Shown: positions 38,644 to 46,662 of the stretch, piece after piece | Position numbering within the stretch: position 1 is the stretch's first letter | Layout: each line of letters begins with the position of its first letter | Assembly (NCBI RefSeq): GCF_031880315.1 | Contig: NZ_CP134771.1 | Location: forward strand, 682,001 to 746,000 | Origin: Pseudomonas baltica | Lineage (GTDB): Bacteria > Pseudomonadota > Gammaproteobacteria > Pseudomonadales > Pseudomonadaceae | Length of the DNA: 64,000 nt | Reading direction: 5' to 3' | Program-made: the position numbers and the translations under genes | Notes under the pieces: model-generated | Seen by the model: only the letters and a program-made list of their open reading frames with translations | Database searches by the model: none | What the model was told of the DNA's origin: nothing

Positions 38644-39357
38644 ATGCCCCAGACCGCACTCGAACACGGCAAGAGAATGGACTACCTGCACACCATCGAC
38701 ATGGTCGTGCTGCATTATTGCCGCAAGACCCAGGCCATCCAGGTATTGCTCAACCGCCGCCAGCAAGCTCCCTTCGCTGACAGCTGGGCGCTGCCGGGGC
38801 TGGTACTCAACGGCAGTGTGCGCGATGTGACCATGGACGAAGGCGTGCAGCGCCTGGTGGCATCGAGCAAGATCGGCCTGGCGCTCGACTATATCGAGCA
38901 GGTCGCCACCGTCGGCGATGCCTACCGAGATCCGCGCTGCTGGTCGTCCTCGACCATCTATCTGGCGATTCTGGCCCAGCCAGCCGCCTTGAGCGACGAG
39001 CAGAAATTTGTGTCGCTCAAGTCCCTGGAAAGCCGCGAGACGCGCCTGCCTTTCGATCACAACGAGCTGGTCGACAAGGTTCGCGAGCGGTTGTATTCGA
39101 AGTCGCTGTACACCAGCTTGCCGTTGCTGTTTCTGGGGCAGGAATTCAGTGCGCCGGAGGCGACGACGGTGTATTCGGTGGTACTGGGGCGGCCGGTGCT
39201 CAAGACCAGCATTCGCCAGCGGTTGTTGAAGCTGGTGGATGAGGGGTTTATCGCTGAGACCGGGCGCAAGAAATCCGGCGAGGGGATCAAGGCGCAGGCC
39301 ACGGTGGAGAATCGGCGGCCGGGAGAGGTGTTCTATTTTGATCGTTCATTCGCCTGA
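38644..39357 (+). CDS. nrtR: NrtR, NUDIX-type regulator of NAD metabolism
   Basis: This 237-residue protein has an N-terminal Nudix-like domain (WALPGLVLNGSVRDVTMDEGVQRLV, lacking the canonical Nudix box, so binding rather than hydrolysis) and a C-terminal winged helix (VLGRPVLKTSIRQRLLKLVDEGFI). NrtR repressors control NAD salvage genes and respond to ADP-ribose. It is divergent from pncA-pncB-nadE. AAAGGAGA lies ten bases upstream of the ATG. Confidence 0.93.
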   Translation: MPQTALEHGKRMDYLHTIDMVVLHYCRKTQAIQVLLNRRQQAPFADSWALPGLVLNGSVRDVTMDEGVQRLVASSKIGLALDYIEQVATVGDAYRDPRCWSSSTIYLAILAQPAALSDEQKFVSLKSLESRETRLPFDHNELVDKVRERLYSKSLYTSLPLLFLGQEFSAPEATTVYSVVLGRPVLKTSIRQRLLKLVDEGFIAETGRKKSGEGIKAQATVENRRPGEVFYFDRSFA

Positions 39358-39512
39358 ACCCGGATGCCCCGCGACCGGCGCTTGCTCAGCCATCAACTCG
39401 GTAACCCACTCGATAAACACCCGCACCTTGCTGCTGATAGGGCGATTCGGTGGAAACGCGACGCACAACGGCAACAACGCGCTGCTGAAGGGCACTGGAC
39501 CAGTCCCCATAC
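39346..39512 (-). pseudogene. C-terminal remnant of a LysR regulator
   Basis: The minus-strand frame ends at 39346 and reads LPLCVAFPPNRPISSKVRVF, then IEWVTELMAEQ, the standard last part of a LysR substrate-binding domain. Nothing upstream continues it; the intact LysR gene next door has its own C-terminus. It overlaps the end of nrtR on the other strand by 12 bases. Confidence 0.75.
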
Positions 39513-39529
39513 GCTAGCGCACGTGTGAA

Positions 39530-40453
39530 TCAGCGGGACGAGCCCGTACTACCCAGGGTCTCCCCACCCAGCAGCTCGATAAACCGCTGTACATTCGCAC
39601 GCTTGCACTTATCCGCCGGGACGAAAGCGCAATAGGCATGCCCCAACGGCAACGAAGCAGCCGACAACGCCAACAGCCGCCCCGCTTCGAGATCCGCCTG
39701 CGCCAACAGTTTCTGCCCCAAGGCAATCCCGCAGCCCAGCCGCGCCAAGGTAATCGACAGGCTCGACAACCCCGATCTGCGCCCCTGCGCCGGGTCCGGC
39801 GCTGGCTGTCCAACTTGCTGGGCATACCACTCGCTCCAAGTCGGATGCGACGCGTAATTGGGCCCCCACTGCGTATGGATGAACAGACTTTCGTGCACTT
39901 GGGACAGATCGAACGTCGGATTGCCATGGCGATACCAGAGTTCCGGCGCACAGAGCGGCACTACCTGATCATGGAACAACGCAATGGCGGTCAACGACGG
40001 GTAGTGATAATCGCCGTAGCTGACGCGGATATCCACGTCATGCCGCGCCAGGTCGACCGGATCATCTTCCACCCGCACGTCAACCGACAACTGCGGGTAG
40101 ATCTCCAGCAGGCTGGCCAGCTTGGGCGCCAGCCAGCCCTCGGCCAAGGAGAACGGCACGCTGACGATCAGCCGCGTGCGCAACTCACCCTCGAGAATGC
40201 GCGTGGTCATGGTCGCGATTTCGTCCAGCGCGCGCGAAGTCTGCGGATAGATCGCCAGGCCGGCGTCGGTCAGCGACAGGCGATTACCGTTGCGCATGAA
40301 CAGCTTCTTGCCAAAATACTCCTCCAGATGACGCACCTGCTGGCTGACCGCTGCCGCCGATACGCCCAGCTCCCGGCCGGCCATGGCGAAGCTGCCCAGG
40401 CGGGCGGCCACTTCGAAAGTCCTGACGGCATTGAGCGGCGGTAGTCGTTTCAA
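39530..40453 (-). CDS. LysR-type regulator divergent from the oxygenase gene
   Basis: This 307-residue GcvA-like LysR protein has its HTH in SFAMAGRELGVSAAAVSQQVRHLEEYF. The preferred start is TTG at 40453, with GGGAGG about seven bases upstream and the expected opening KRLPPLNAVRTFEVAARLG. An in-frame ATG at 40504 is possible but would add 17 atypical residues. It is divergent from the 2-oxoglutarate oxygenase gene and is its probable regulator. Confidence 0.88.
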   Translation of the reverse strand: MKRLPPLNAVRTFEVAARLGSFAMAGRELGVSAAAVSQQVRHLEEYFGKKLFMRNGNRLSLTDAGLAIYPQTSRALDEIATMTTRILEGELRTRLIVSVPFSLAEGWLAPKLASLLEIYPQLSVDVRVEDDPVDLARHDVDIRVSYGDYHYPSLTAIALFHDQVVPLCAPELWYRHGNPTFDLSQVHESLFIHTQWGPNYASHPTWSEWYAQQVGQPAPDPAQGRRSGLSSLSITLARLGCGIALGQKLLAQADLEAGRLLALSAASLPLGHAYCAFVPADKCKRANVQRFIELLGGETLGSTGSSR

Positions 40454-40559
40454 GAAAGAAGCCTCCCTAAGTTTTACTGTAGGGAGCCTAACAATTTGTA
40501 GCATTGATGCGAAGTTTTTTGCGGGTTAGCTTGAAGGCTCAACCATTGGAGCCGACGCA

Positions 40560-41348
40560 ATGAACAACGTCATCGATCTGCAACGTTACCCGCTGGACCG
40601 GGAGGGGACTGAAGAATGGACCGCTTTGGTCCATAGGGCACGTGAGGATCTGCAACGCGACGGCATGTTCAGCCTCGAAGGCTTCGTGCTCGCCGAACAG
40701 GTGCAACGGGCCGCAGCGCAGATTCAGCCGATCATGGCCAGCCAGTCCCATACCCACAAGCGCTCGCACAACATCTACTTCAAGCCGCAGATTCCCGAGC
40801 TGCCTGCCGACCACCCTGCCCTTCGCAGTGTCGAGACCGTCAGCCACACCCTGTGCGCCGATCAGTTGCAAGACACCTTGGTCACCGCCGTATACGAATA
40901 TCCCGGGCTGGTCGCCTTCTTGGCCGCGGTCATGGAAAAAACCGCGCTGCACGTCATGACCGACCCTTTGGCGCGGGTCAACGTGATGAGCTATCGCCAG
41001 GGCGAAACCCTGAACTGGCACTTCGACCGCTCGGAATTCACTACTACCCTGCTCCTGCAGGCACCCGACCAAGGCGGGGAATTCCAGTACCGCAGTGACT
41101 TGCGCAGCAACGACGACCCCAACTACGCAGGCGTCGCGCAGTTGCTCGAGGGGCACGATCCAAAGGTGCAGTCGCTGCAACTACAAGCCGGCACCCTGAA
41201 TGTGTTCCGCGGCAAAAATACCGCGCACCGGGTCACCCCCGTGCGCGGCCAGCGTGAACGCATGGTGGCGGTGTTTTCCTACTACGAAAAACCGGGGGTG
41301 ATGTTCACCGCCGAAGAGCAGATCGGCTTCTACGGTCGGGCGTCCTGA
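40560..41348 (+). CDS. 2-oxoglutarate/Fe(II) oxygenase, amino-acid hydroxylase/halogenase-like family
   Basis: This 262-residue protein has the facial triad HxD...H: H154 and D156 in LNWHFDRSEF and H223 in TAHRVTPVRG, with R224 or R229 as the probable 2-oxoglutarate ligand. The surrounding segments (WHFDRSEFTTTLLLQAP, GGEF) resemble the BesD-type free amino acid halogenase family. Halogenases there have Gly in place of Asp; the Asp seen here predicts hydroxylation instead. The next gene encodes a basic-amino-acid-type binding protein, so lysine, ornithine or arginine are candidate substrates (inference). Confidence 0.82.
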   Translation: MNNVIDLQRYPLDREGTEEWTALVHRAREDLQRDGMFSLEGFVLAEQVQRAAAQIQPIMASQSHTHKRSHNIYFKPQIPELPADHPALRSVETVSHTLCADQLQDTLVTAVYEYPGLVAFLAAVMEKTALHVMTDPLARVNVMSYRQGETLNWHFDRSEFTTTLLLQAPDQGGEFQYRSDLRSNDDPNYAGVAQLLEGHDPKVQSLQLQAGTLNVFRGKNTAHRVTPVRGQRERMVAVFSYYEKPGVMFTAEEQIGFYGRAS

Positions 41349-41442
41349 ACCCACACATAACGCGTCAACCACAATAAAAAGGATCCTGTGCTTCGCCCTT
41401 AGCTCGACCCTGCCACCTTTAATCCAATCGTTGGGGAACTTC

Positions 41443-42300
41443 ATGGGTCACACCTACCGCGTCACCAGTAAAATCCTCGCCTGCGCCGCCCTCAGCGCCA
41501 GCGTGATGTTCTCGGGTTTTACCTTGGCCAAGGACTGGAGCACCGTTCGGGTCGCCACCGAAGGGGCCTATGAACCCTGGAACACCACCCTGCCGAGTGG
41601 CGAGATTTCCGGGTTCGAACCCGAACTGCTCAAGGACTTGTGCACCCGGCTCAAGCTCGATTGCCAACTGCAGGCGCAGGATTGGGACGGGATGATCGCC
41701 GCCTTGAACGCCGGCAAGTTCGATGTGCTGATGGATGCCATCGTGATCACTCCGGACCGCGCCCAAGTGGTCGCCTTCTCCCACCCCTATGCCAACACTC
41801 AAGGCGTGTTCGCCAGTGCCGATCCGAAGATCATCGCCTCCATGCCCAGCACCGACGTGCTCAAGCTCAGCGGTGATGCAACGGCGGACAAAGCCGTCAT
41901 CGACACCTTCAAGGCATTGGTCAAGGGCAAGGTGCTGGGCATCCAGTCCGGGACCGCCTACACCGAATTCGTGGAAAAGAACTTCAACGACATCGCCACC
42001 ATTCGCGAATACAAGAAGTCCGGCGAGCACATGATGGACCTCAGTGCCGGGCGCATCGACCTGGCCTTCGACGACGTGACTTTCTTCGCCTCCGCGCTGG
42101 AAAACCCGGACAACAAGGCCGTGCACATGGTCGGGCCGAAGATCGGCGGGCAGATCTGGGGCCCAGGCGAGGCCTTGGCGTTTCGCAAAAGCGATGACGA
42201 CCTGCGCGAGAAATTCAATCAGGCACTGACCGCGGCGCTGGCAGATGGCACGGTGCAACGGCTGTCGCAGAAATGGTTCAAGGCGGATATTCGGCCCTGA
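41443..42300 (+). CDS. Amino-acid ABC transporter binding protein (lysine/arginine/ornithine type)
   Basis: This 285-residue periplasmic protein has a signal peptide (SKILACAALSASVMFSGFTLA) and the family segments VRVATEGAYEPWNTTLPSG, GFEPELLKDLC, DWDGMIAALNAGKFDVLMDAI and VLGIQSGTAYTEF, as in HisJ/ArgT/OccT. No permease or ATPase gene follows, so it must share a transporter elsewhere. It lies 94 bases after the oxygenase gene and probably belongs to the same unit. The ATG at 41443 follows GGGG by six bases. Confidence 0.9.
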   Translation: MGHTYRVTSKILACAALSASVMFSGFTLAKDWSTVRVATEGAYEPWNTTLPSGEISGFEPELLKDLCTRLKLDCQLQAQDWDGMIAALNAGKFDVLMDAIVITPDRAQVVAFSHPYANTQGVFASADPKIIASMPSTDVLKLSGDATADKAVIDTFKALVKGKVLGIQSGTAYTEFVEKNFNDIATIREYKKSGEHMMDLSAGRIDLAFDDVTFFASALENPDNKAVHMVGPKIGGQIWGPGEALAFRKSDDDLREKFNQALTAALADGTVQRLSQKWFKADIRP

Positions 42301-42354
42301 TCGAAGCTCACGCTTGTGCCCCCTGGCCTTCAAGTCGGGGCGCATTGTTGGTCC

Positions 42355-42780
42355 GGGGCCGAGGCGTTCTACACGCGCCTGGGCTTCGTCTGCACCGACC
42401 GTTTCATCGGCACAGACCCCTTCCTGCGCCCGGCCGGCACACTGGATCACCACACCTTATTCTTCATTCAGACTCCGCCGTTCATGAAGGGCATCGAGCA
42501 CTTCACCTTCCACATGGCCGGGCCGACGGAGGTGATGCTGGCCGGCACCCGGTTCGTGGAAAAGGGCGACGAGTCGTTCTGGGGGCCGGGCCGCCATCAG
42601 TTGGGTTCAAACTGGTTCTGGTACTTCAACAGCCCGCTGGGTTGCCACGTGGAGTACGACCCCGACATGGATCTGCACGACGACAGCTGGGCGCCGCGCA
42701 CCGAGCCTTCGAGCGCTGATACTTCGCAGTGCTTCCTGTTCGAGCATCGGGAGAAATGGATGCCGGGGGGCAAGTCGGAG
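42355..42780 (+). pseudogene. Remnant of a VOC/extradiol-dioxygenase-like protein
   Basis: From 42355 the frame reads AFYTRLGFVCTDRF, DHHTLFFIQTPPFM, GIEHFTFHMAGPTEVMLAGT, GSNWFWYFNSPLGCHVEYD and EKWMPGG, a good VOC C-terminal domain. The N-terminal domain and start are missing (the binding-protein stop is 55 bases before) and no stop follows until 43080, inside the opposite mgtC gene. It is therefore a truncated gene. Confidence 0.75.
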
Positions 42781-42839
42781 CAGATCGCCAGGCGGGCGCA
42801 GCCCTGTGCCGCGGCACCCAGCGCCAGGGGTGCCAAACC

Positions 42840-43337
42840 TCAACGCGGCTCACTCTCGAAGCGACTCAGGAGCCACGGCATCACGCTGAGCACCAGCAGT
42901 GCCAACAAGGTGCTCAGCAATGCCGTGGCTTCCTTGCCCATGCCGGTGGCCACACCAATCGCGGCGGTCATCCAGAGGCCCGCCGCGGTAGTGAGGCCTT
43001 TGACGCGTTGGGGGTCCCGGGTGCTGTTCTTGAGTATCGTGCCAGCCCCCAGGAAGCCGATACCGGCCACCACGCCCTGAACCACACGGCTCATGGCGTC
43101 CTGCTCGGCGCCACCAAGGCTGGGTACCAACACGAACAGCGCCGCACCCAGCGATACCAGCATATGCGTGCGCACCCCCGCCGATTTGCCTTGGGACTCG
43201 CGCTCGAAGCCCAGAATGCCGCCCAGTACCGCCGCCATCAATAAGCGGATGGTCACCCGCGTCAATTGCGAAGCGTCGGTGATATCGGCGAACTCGAGCA
43301 CCAACGTGTCACAGACTTCCTGCCACCATGCATTCAT
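42840..43337 (-). CDS. mgtC: MgtC/SapB-family membrane protein
   Basis: This 165-residue inner-membrane protein has four to five helices and the MgtC motifs RLLMAAVLGGILGFERE, GVRTHMLVSLGAALF and GIGFLGAGTIL, then GLTTAAGLWMTAAIGVATG. MgtC proteins act in Mg-limited growth and inhibit the F1Fo ATP synthase in pathogens; the short form here lacks the soluble C-terminal domain of Salmonella MgtC. The start at 43337 fits the family. Confidence 0.85.
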   Translation of the reverse strand: MNAWWQEVCDTLVLEFADITDASQLTRVTIRLLMAAVLGGILGFERESQGKSAGVRTHMLVSLGAALFVLVPSLGGAEQDAMSRVVQGVVAGIGFLGAGTILKNSTRDPQRVKGLTTAAGLWMTAAIGVATGMGKEATALLSTLLALLVLSVMPWLLSRFESEPR

Positions 43338-43399
43338 GGGTTTACCTTGGTTGTTGGATCTGAACCTTGAGACCGCGACGAGGGGTGCAAGTGCAGGGC

Positions 43400-43429
43400 G
43401 AGCCGCACAGGTCCGCAGCAAAGGACCAC
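43400..43429. repeat. 30-base dispersed repeat, copy 1
   Basis: GAGCCGCACAGGTCCGCAGC followed by AAAGGACCAC. A copy with one mismatch lies at 50563-50592. It probably belongs to a second REP-like family. Confidence 0.75.
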
Positions 43430-43489
43430 CCCCCAACCCCAACACATTCAACGATGAAAAACTGGCGCCTGTTCGCCGAACATCATCCC

Positions 43490-44371
43490 TTAAACCCGCT
43501 GCCGTAAAACTATCTCCCGCACCGCCGCGACTACCGGATCATGGTCGTCAGCGCGCCAGATGGCATGGGTCTCATACTGAACCTGCGCCTGAATCGGCTT
43601 GAACACCACGTTCTCGAAGCACGCATTACGCGCATCCTCGGGCACGATCGCCACGCCCATGCCCGCACTCACCAACGACAGAATCGCATGGGTCTGGTCC
43701 ATGAACTGCACATAACGCGGCTTGACCCCGGCCCGCTCGAACATGCTCATGAGCAAGTCATGGAAGTACCAGCCCACCTGGGTGTACATGATGAAGGGCA
43801 TGTCATCGAGCTGCTTGAGCGCCACCATCTGGCGGCGCGAAGCCAGCGGATGATTGCGCGACACCGCCAGCGCCAGATCGCCCTTGTCGATACAGACCGA
43901 CTCCTGTCCCTTCTGCTCCAGCCCCGGACGGATCAGCCCCAGATCGATACGGCCGAAGGGCAAGGCCTGCAGCTGATCGCGGGTGGTCATCTCGCGAAAG
44001 ATCACCTCGATGTTCGGCAGCTCCACCTGGGCCAGCTCCGCCAGCTTGGGCAGGAAGCTGTACGCCGCCGAGCCCATGAAACCTACCGTCACCGAGCCGC
44101 TGAGCAGATTGGCCGCGCGCCTGGCCACCTGAATGGCCCGCTCGCTCTGCTCCAGCAGCTTGCGCGCCTCGCCCAGAAACGCCACACCGGCCGGAGTCAG
44201 AGACACCGAACGCGAAGTGCGTTGCAGCAACAGCACCCCGAGCTGGTCTTCGAGCAATTGAATCTGCCGGCTCAACGGCGGTTGCGTCATGTGCAGCAGC
44301 ACCGCTGCCCGGCCGAAGTGCAGTTCGGTGGCTACCGCGACGAAGCATCGGAGCTGCGCGAAACCTATCAT
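43490..44371 (-). CDS. LysR-type regulator of the sugar-acid-like operon
   Basis: This 293-residue protein has the HTH in LHFGRAAVLLHMTQPPLSRQIQLLEDQLG, the CatM/BenM-like style, and a full effector domain. AAGGTG lies five bases before the ATG at 44371. It is divergent from the enolase-superfamily gene (153-base gap) and is the likely activator of that five-gene operon. Confidence 0.9.
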   Translation of the reverse strand: MIGFAQLRCFVAVATELHFGRAAVLLHMTQPPLSRQIQLLEDQLGVLLLQRTSRSVSLTPAGVAFLGEARKLLEQSERAIQVARRAANLLSGSVTVGFMGSAAYSFLPKLAELAQVELPNIEVIFREMTTRDQLQALPFGRIDLGLIRPGLEQKGQESVCIDKGDLALAVSRNHPLASRRQMVALKQLDDMPFIMYTQVGWYFHDLLMSMFERAGVKPRYVQFMDQTHAILSLVSAGMGVAIVPEDARNACFENVVFKPIQAQVQYETHAIWRADDHDPVVAAVREIVLRQRV

Positions 44372-44524
44372 CGATTCACCTTTTGGATCGTTTGAATACC
44401 AAATATGGCTTAGACATGCATCGATTGGCAACTTACTCTCACTTCCAAGAGAGCGCTGACATGCCGGGCATCGGTGATACCGACTTGACGCAGCCCTCGA
44501 CAACAACAAATGGAGAACGGCTCT

Positions 44525-45709
44525 ATGTCGCACATCACTCGCGTCGAAATCTTCGATTTTACCTACGACGTCCACAACCTCGCCTCCCAGGGCGAGCACA
44601 CGCACAACCACGTGGCCTATAAAAAAGGCGGCAAAATGACTCTGTCCAAGTACGCCGTGGTCATCGAAACCAACGACGGTGTGCGGGGTGAATACGTCGC
44701 CATGTGGGGTGGCACTCGCCCAGCCCTTGCCCAGTCACTGATGCTTGCCCCGGACCTGCTCGGCCGCAACCCCAACGACCGCGAAGCCATCTACGACGAG
44801 TTCAAGCGCAAGCTGCACCACTTCGATCACATGGGCCACGGCCCGATCGACATCGCCTTGTGGGACCTCACCGGCAAGCAGCTCGGAGCCTCTATCCAGA
44901 CCTTGCTCGGGGGCTATCGCAGCCGCCTCAAAGCCTACGCAAGCACCTTCCACGGCGACCGCAACGGCGGTCTCGACAGCCCCGAAGCCTATGGCGAATT
45001 CGCCGTGCGCTGTCGCGAAATGGGCTACAAGGGCTACAAGATCCACGGCTGGTTCGATGGCAATCCCCGAGAAGAAGCCGCCGCGATCCTGCAAACCCGC
45101 AAGGCGGTCGGCAACAGCATGGAGCTGATGTACGACGGCGCCTGCGACCTCAAGACCTTTGCCGACGCGCTCTACGTGGGCAAGGCCTGCGACGAGGCCG
45201 AGTACTTCTGGTTCGAAGACCCTTACCGTGACGCCGGGCTCTCGGCGTTCTCGCACAAGAAGCTGCGCGAAATGCTCAAGACCCCACTGCTGATCGGCGA
45301 ACACGTGCGCGGCCTCGAACCCAAAGCAGACTTCGTGATTGCCGGCGGCACCGACTTCGTTCGCGTCGACCCCGAATACGACATGGGCATCACCGGCGCC
45401 ATCAAGACCGCGCGCATGGCCGAGGCCTTCGGCCTGGATGTCGAGATTCATGCCGTCGGCCCGGCGCACCGCCACGTGATGGGCGCGATCCGCAACTCCA
45501 ATTTCTACGAAATCGCCCTGGTCGGCCCCGACTGCGCGAACAACATTCCGCAGGTCTATACCTGCGGGTACTCCGACCAGATCGACTGCATCGACGCTGA
45601 CGGCACCGTGCCCGTCCCCACCGGTCCGGGCCTGGGGGTCACCTATGACTGGGAATACATCAAGCGCCACACCACCGCCCATCACGTCTTCGATCTGAAC
45701 AAACGCTAA
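44525..45709 (+). CDS. Enolase-superfamily (mandelate racemase-like) enzyme
   Basis: This 394-residue TIM-barrel enzyme has metal ligands D204 (MYDGA), E231 (WFEDPY) and E259 (IGEHV), a KxH catalytic motif K172-x-H174 (GYKIHGW), and D282/H309 as a probable second base pair. Relatives are acid-sugar dehydratases and lactone cycloisomerases. It is followed by a DHDPS-family lyase, so its product is likely a 2-keto-3-deoxy acid. The substrate is unknown. GGAG lies eight bases upstream of the ATG. Confidence 0.88.
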   Translation: MSHITRVEIFDFTYDVHNLASQGEHTHNHVAYKKGGKMTLSKYAVVIETNDGVRGEYVAMWGGTRPALAQSLMLAPDLLGRNPNDREAIYDEFKRKLHHFDHMGHGPIDIALWDLTGKQLGASIQTLLGGYRSRLKAYASTFHGDRNGGLDSPEAYGEFAVRCREMGYKGYKIHGWFDGNPREEAAAILQTRKAVGNSMELMYDGACDLKTFADALYVGKACDEAEYFWFEDPYRDAGLSAFSHKKLREMLKTPLLIGEHVRGLEPKADFVIAGGTDFVRVDPEYDMGITGAIKTARMAEAFGLDVEIHAVGPAHRHVMGAIRNSNFYEIALVGPDCANNIPQVYTCGYSDQIDCIDADGTVPVPTGPGLGVTYDWEYIKRHTTAHHVFDLNKR

Positions 45710-45720
45710 GAGAGGGTCCC

Positions 45721-46620
45721 ATGTTGAATACTGCAAAGGGCGTCTACATCGTGGCGCAGACGCCGTTCGACGAGGCGGGAAACGTCGATCTCGACAGCAT
45801 CGATACCCTGGTAGATTTCTACCGTGAACACGGCGCCAATGGCTTCACCGTACTTGGCGTCAGTGGCGAGGCCGGCAAGCTCAGCGCCGCCGAAGCCCGC
45901 CAGGTGGCGCAACGTTATATTCAGTGCGCCGAGGGCCTGCCGGTGATTGTCGGCGTCAGTCATCCGAGCCTGGCGCAACTCGCCGATTTCAGCAACGAAG
46001 TCATGGATCTGGGCGCCGCCGGCGTGATGATCGCGCCGCCCACCGGGCTGCAGACTGACGAAGACATCCTTGGCTACTTCGCCGAGGTCTATCGACGCAT
46101 CGAAGATACGCCCACGGTGCTGCAGGACTTCCCCTTCGCCTCCAAGGTGGCGATGTCGGTGCCGGTCATCCAGCAACTTATCAACCGTCACGCAGAAATC
46201 CAGCTGATCAAGGAAGAGGACCTGCCCTGCCTCAACAAGATCAGCCGGCTGCGTACCGGGATGAGCCGTCGCGTGGCGATTCTGACCGGCAATAACGCCA
46301 TGTATCTGCCGCTCGAATTGCAACGCGGTGCCGATGGCCCGATGGCCGGTTTCTCCTACCCGGAGATGCTCTCGCAGGTCTACACCCTGCACCAGGCCGG
46401 GCGCTTCGAAGAGGCCGACGATTTGTTCGATGTCTACCTGCCGCTGCTGCGTTATGAGGCCATGGGGTTCTGGGGCGTCTGCGCGCGCAAGGAGGTGATG
46501 CGCCGCCGCGGTGCCATTCGCCACGCGACGATGCGCACGCCGGGGCCAAAGCTGTCGACCGAGGACCTTGGCGAAATCGACAGGCTGGTCACCCGTTTGG
46601 AGCGCCGTCTAGGCCGCTGA
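45721..46620 (+). CDS. DHDPS/NAL-family lyase with unusual active site
   Basis: This 299-residue protein has the family TIM barrel and the Schiff-base lysine K164 in QLIKEEDLP. Where DHDPS carries the catalytic Tyr in the YNxP motif, this protein reads LQDFP (Q135, D136), and the TT(G) motif of the active-site loop reads VSG (GVSGEAGKL, 46-53). It is therefore not a DHDPS; a 2-keto-acid aldolase or dehydratase step after the enolase-superfamily enzyme is likely. It begins 11 bases after that gene. Confidence 0.88.
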   Translation: MLNTAKGVYIVAQTPFDEAGNVDLDSIDTLVDFYREHGANGFTVLGVSGEAGKLSAAEARQVAQRYIQCAEGLPVIVGVSHPSLAQLADFSNEVMDLGAAGVMIAPPTGLQTDEDILGYFAEVYRRIEDTPTVLQDFPFASKVAMSVPVIQQLINRHAEIQLIKEEDLPCLNKISRLRTGMSRRVAILTGNNAMYLPLELQRGADGPMAGFSYPEMLSQVYTLHQAGRFEEADDLFDVYLPLLRYEAMGFWGVCARKEVMRRRGAIRHATMRTPGPKLSTEDLGEIDRLVTRLERRLGR

Positions 46621-46662
46621 CACTTGGCCTTCTCCGCACAATAACAATACTGGAGACGCTGG

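Noticed and set aside
44380..44420. LysR box in the divergent region before the enolase-superfamily gene
   Set aside because: Several weak T-N11-A matches exist; none is clearly symmetric enough to select.
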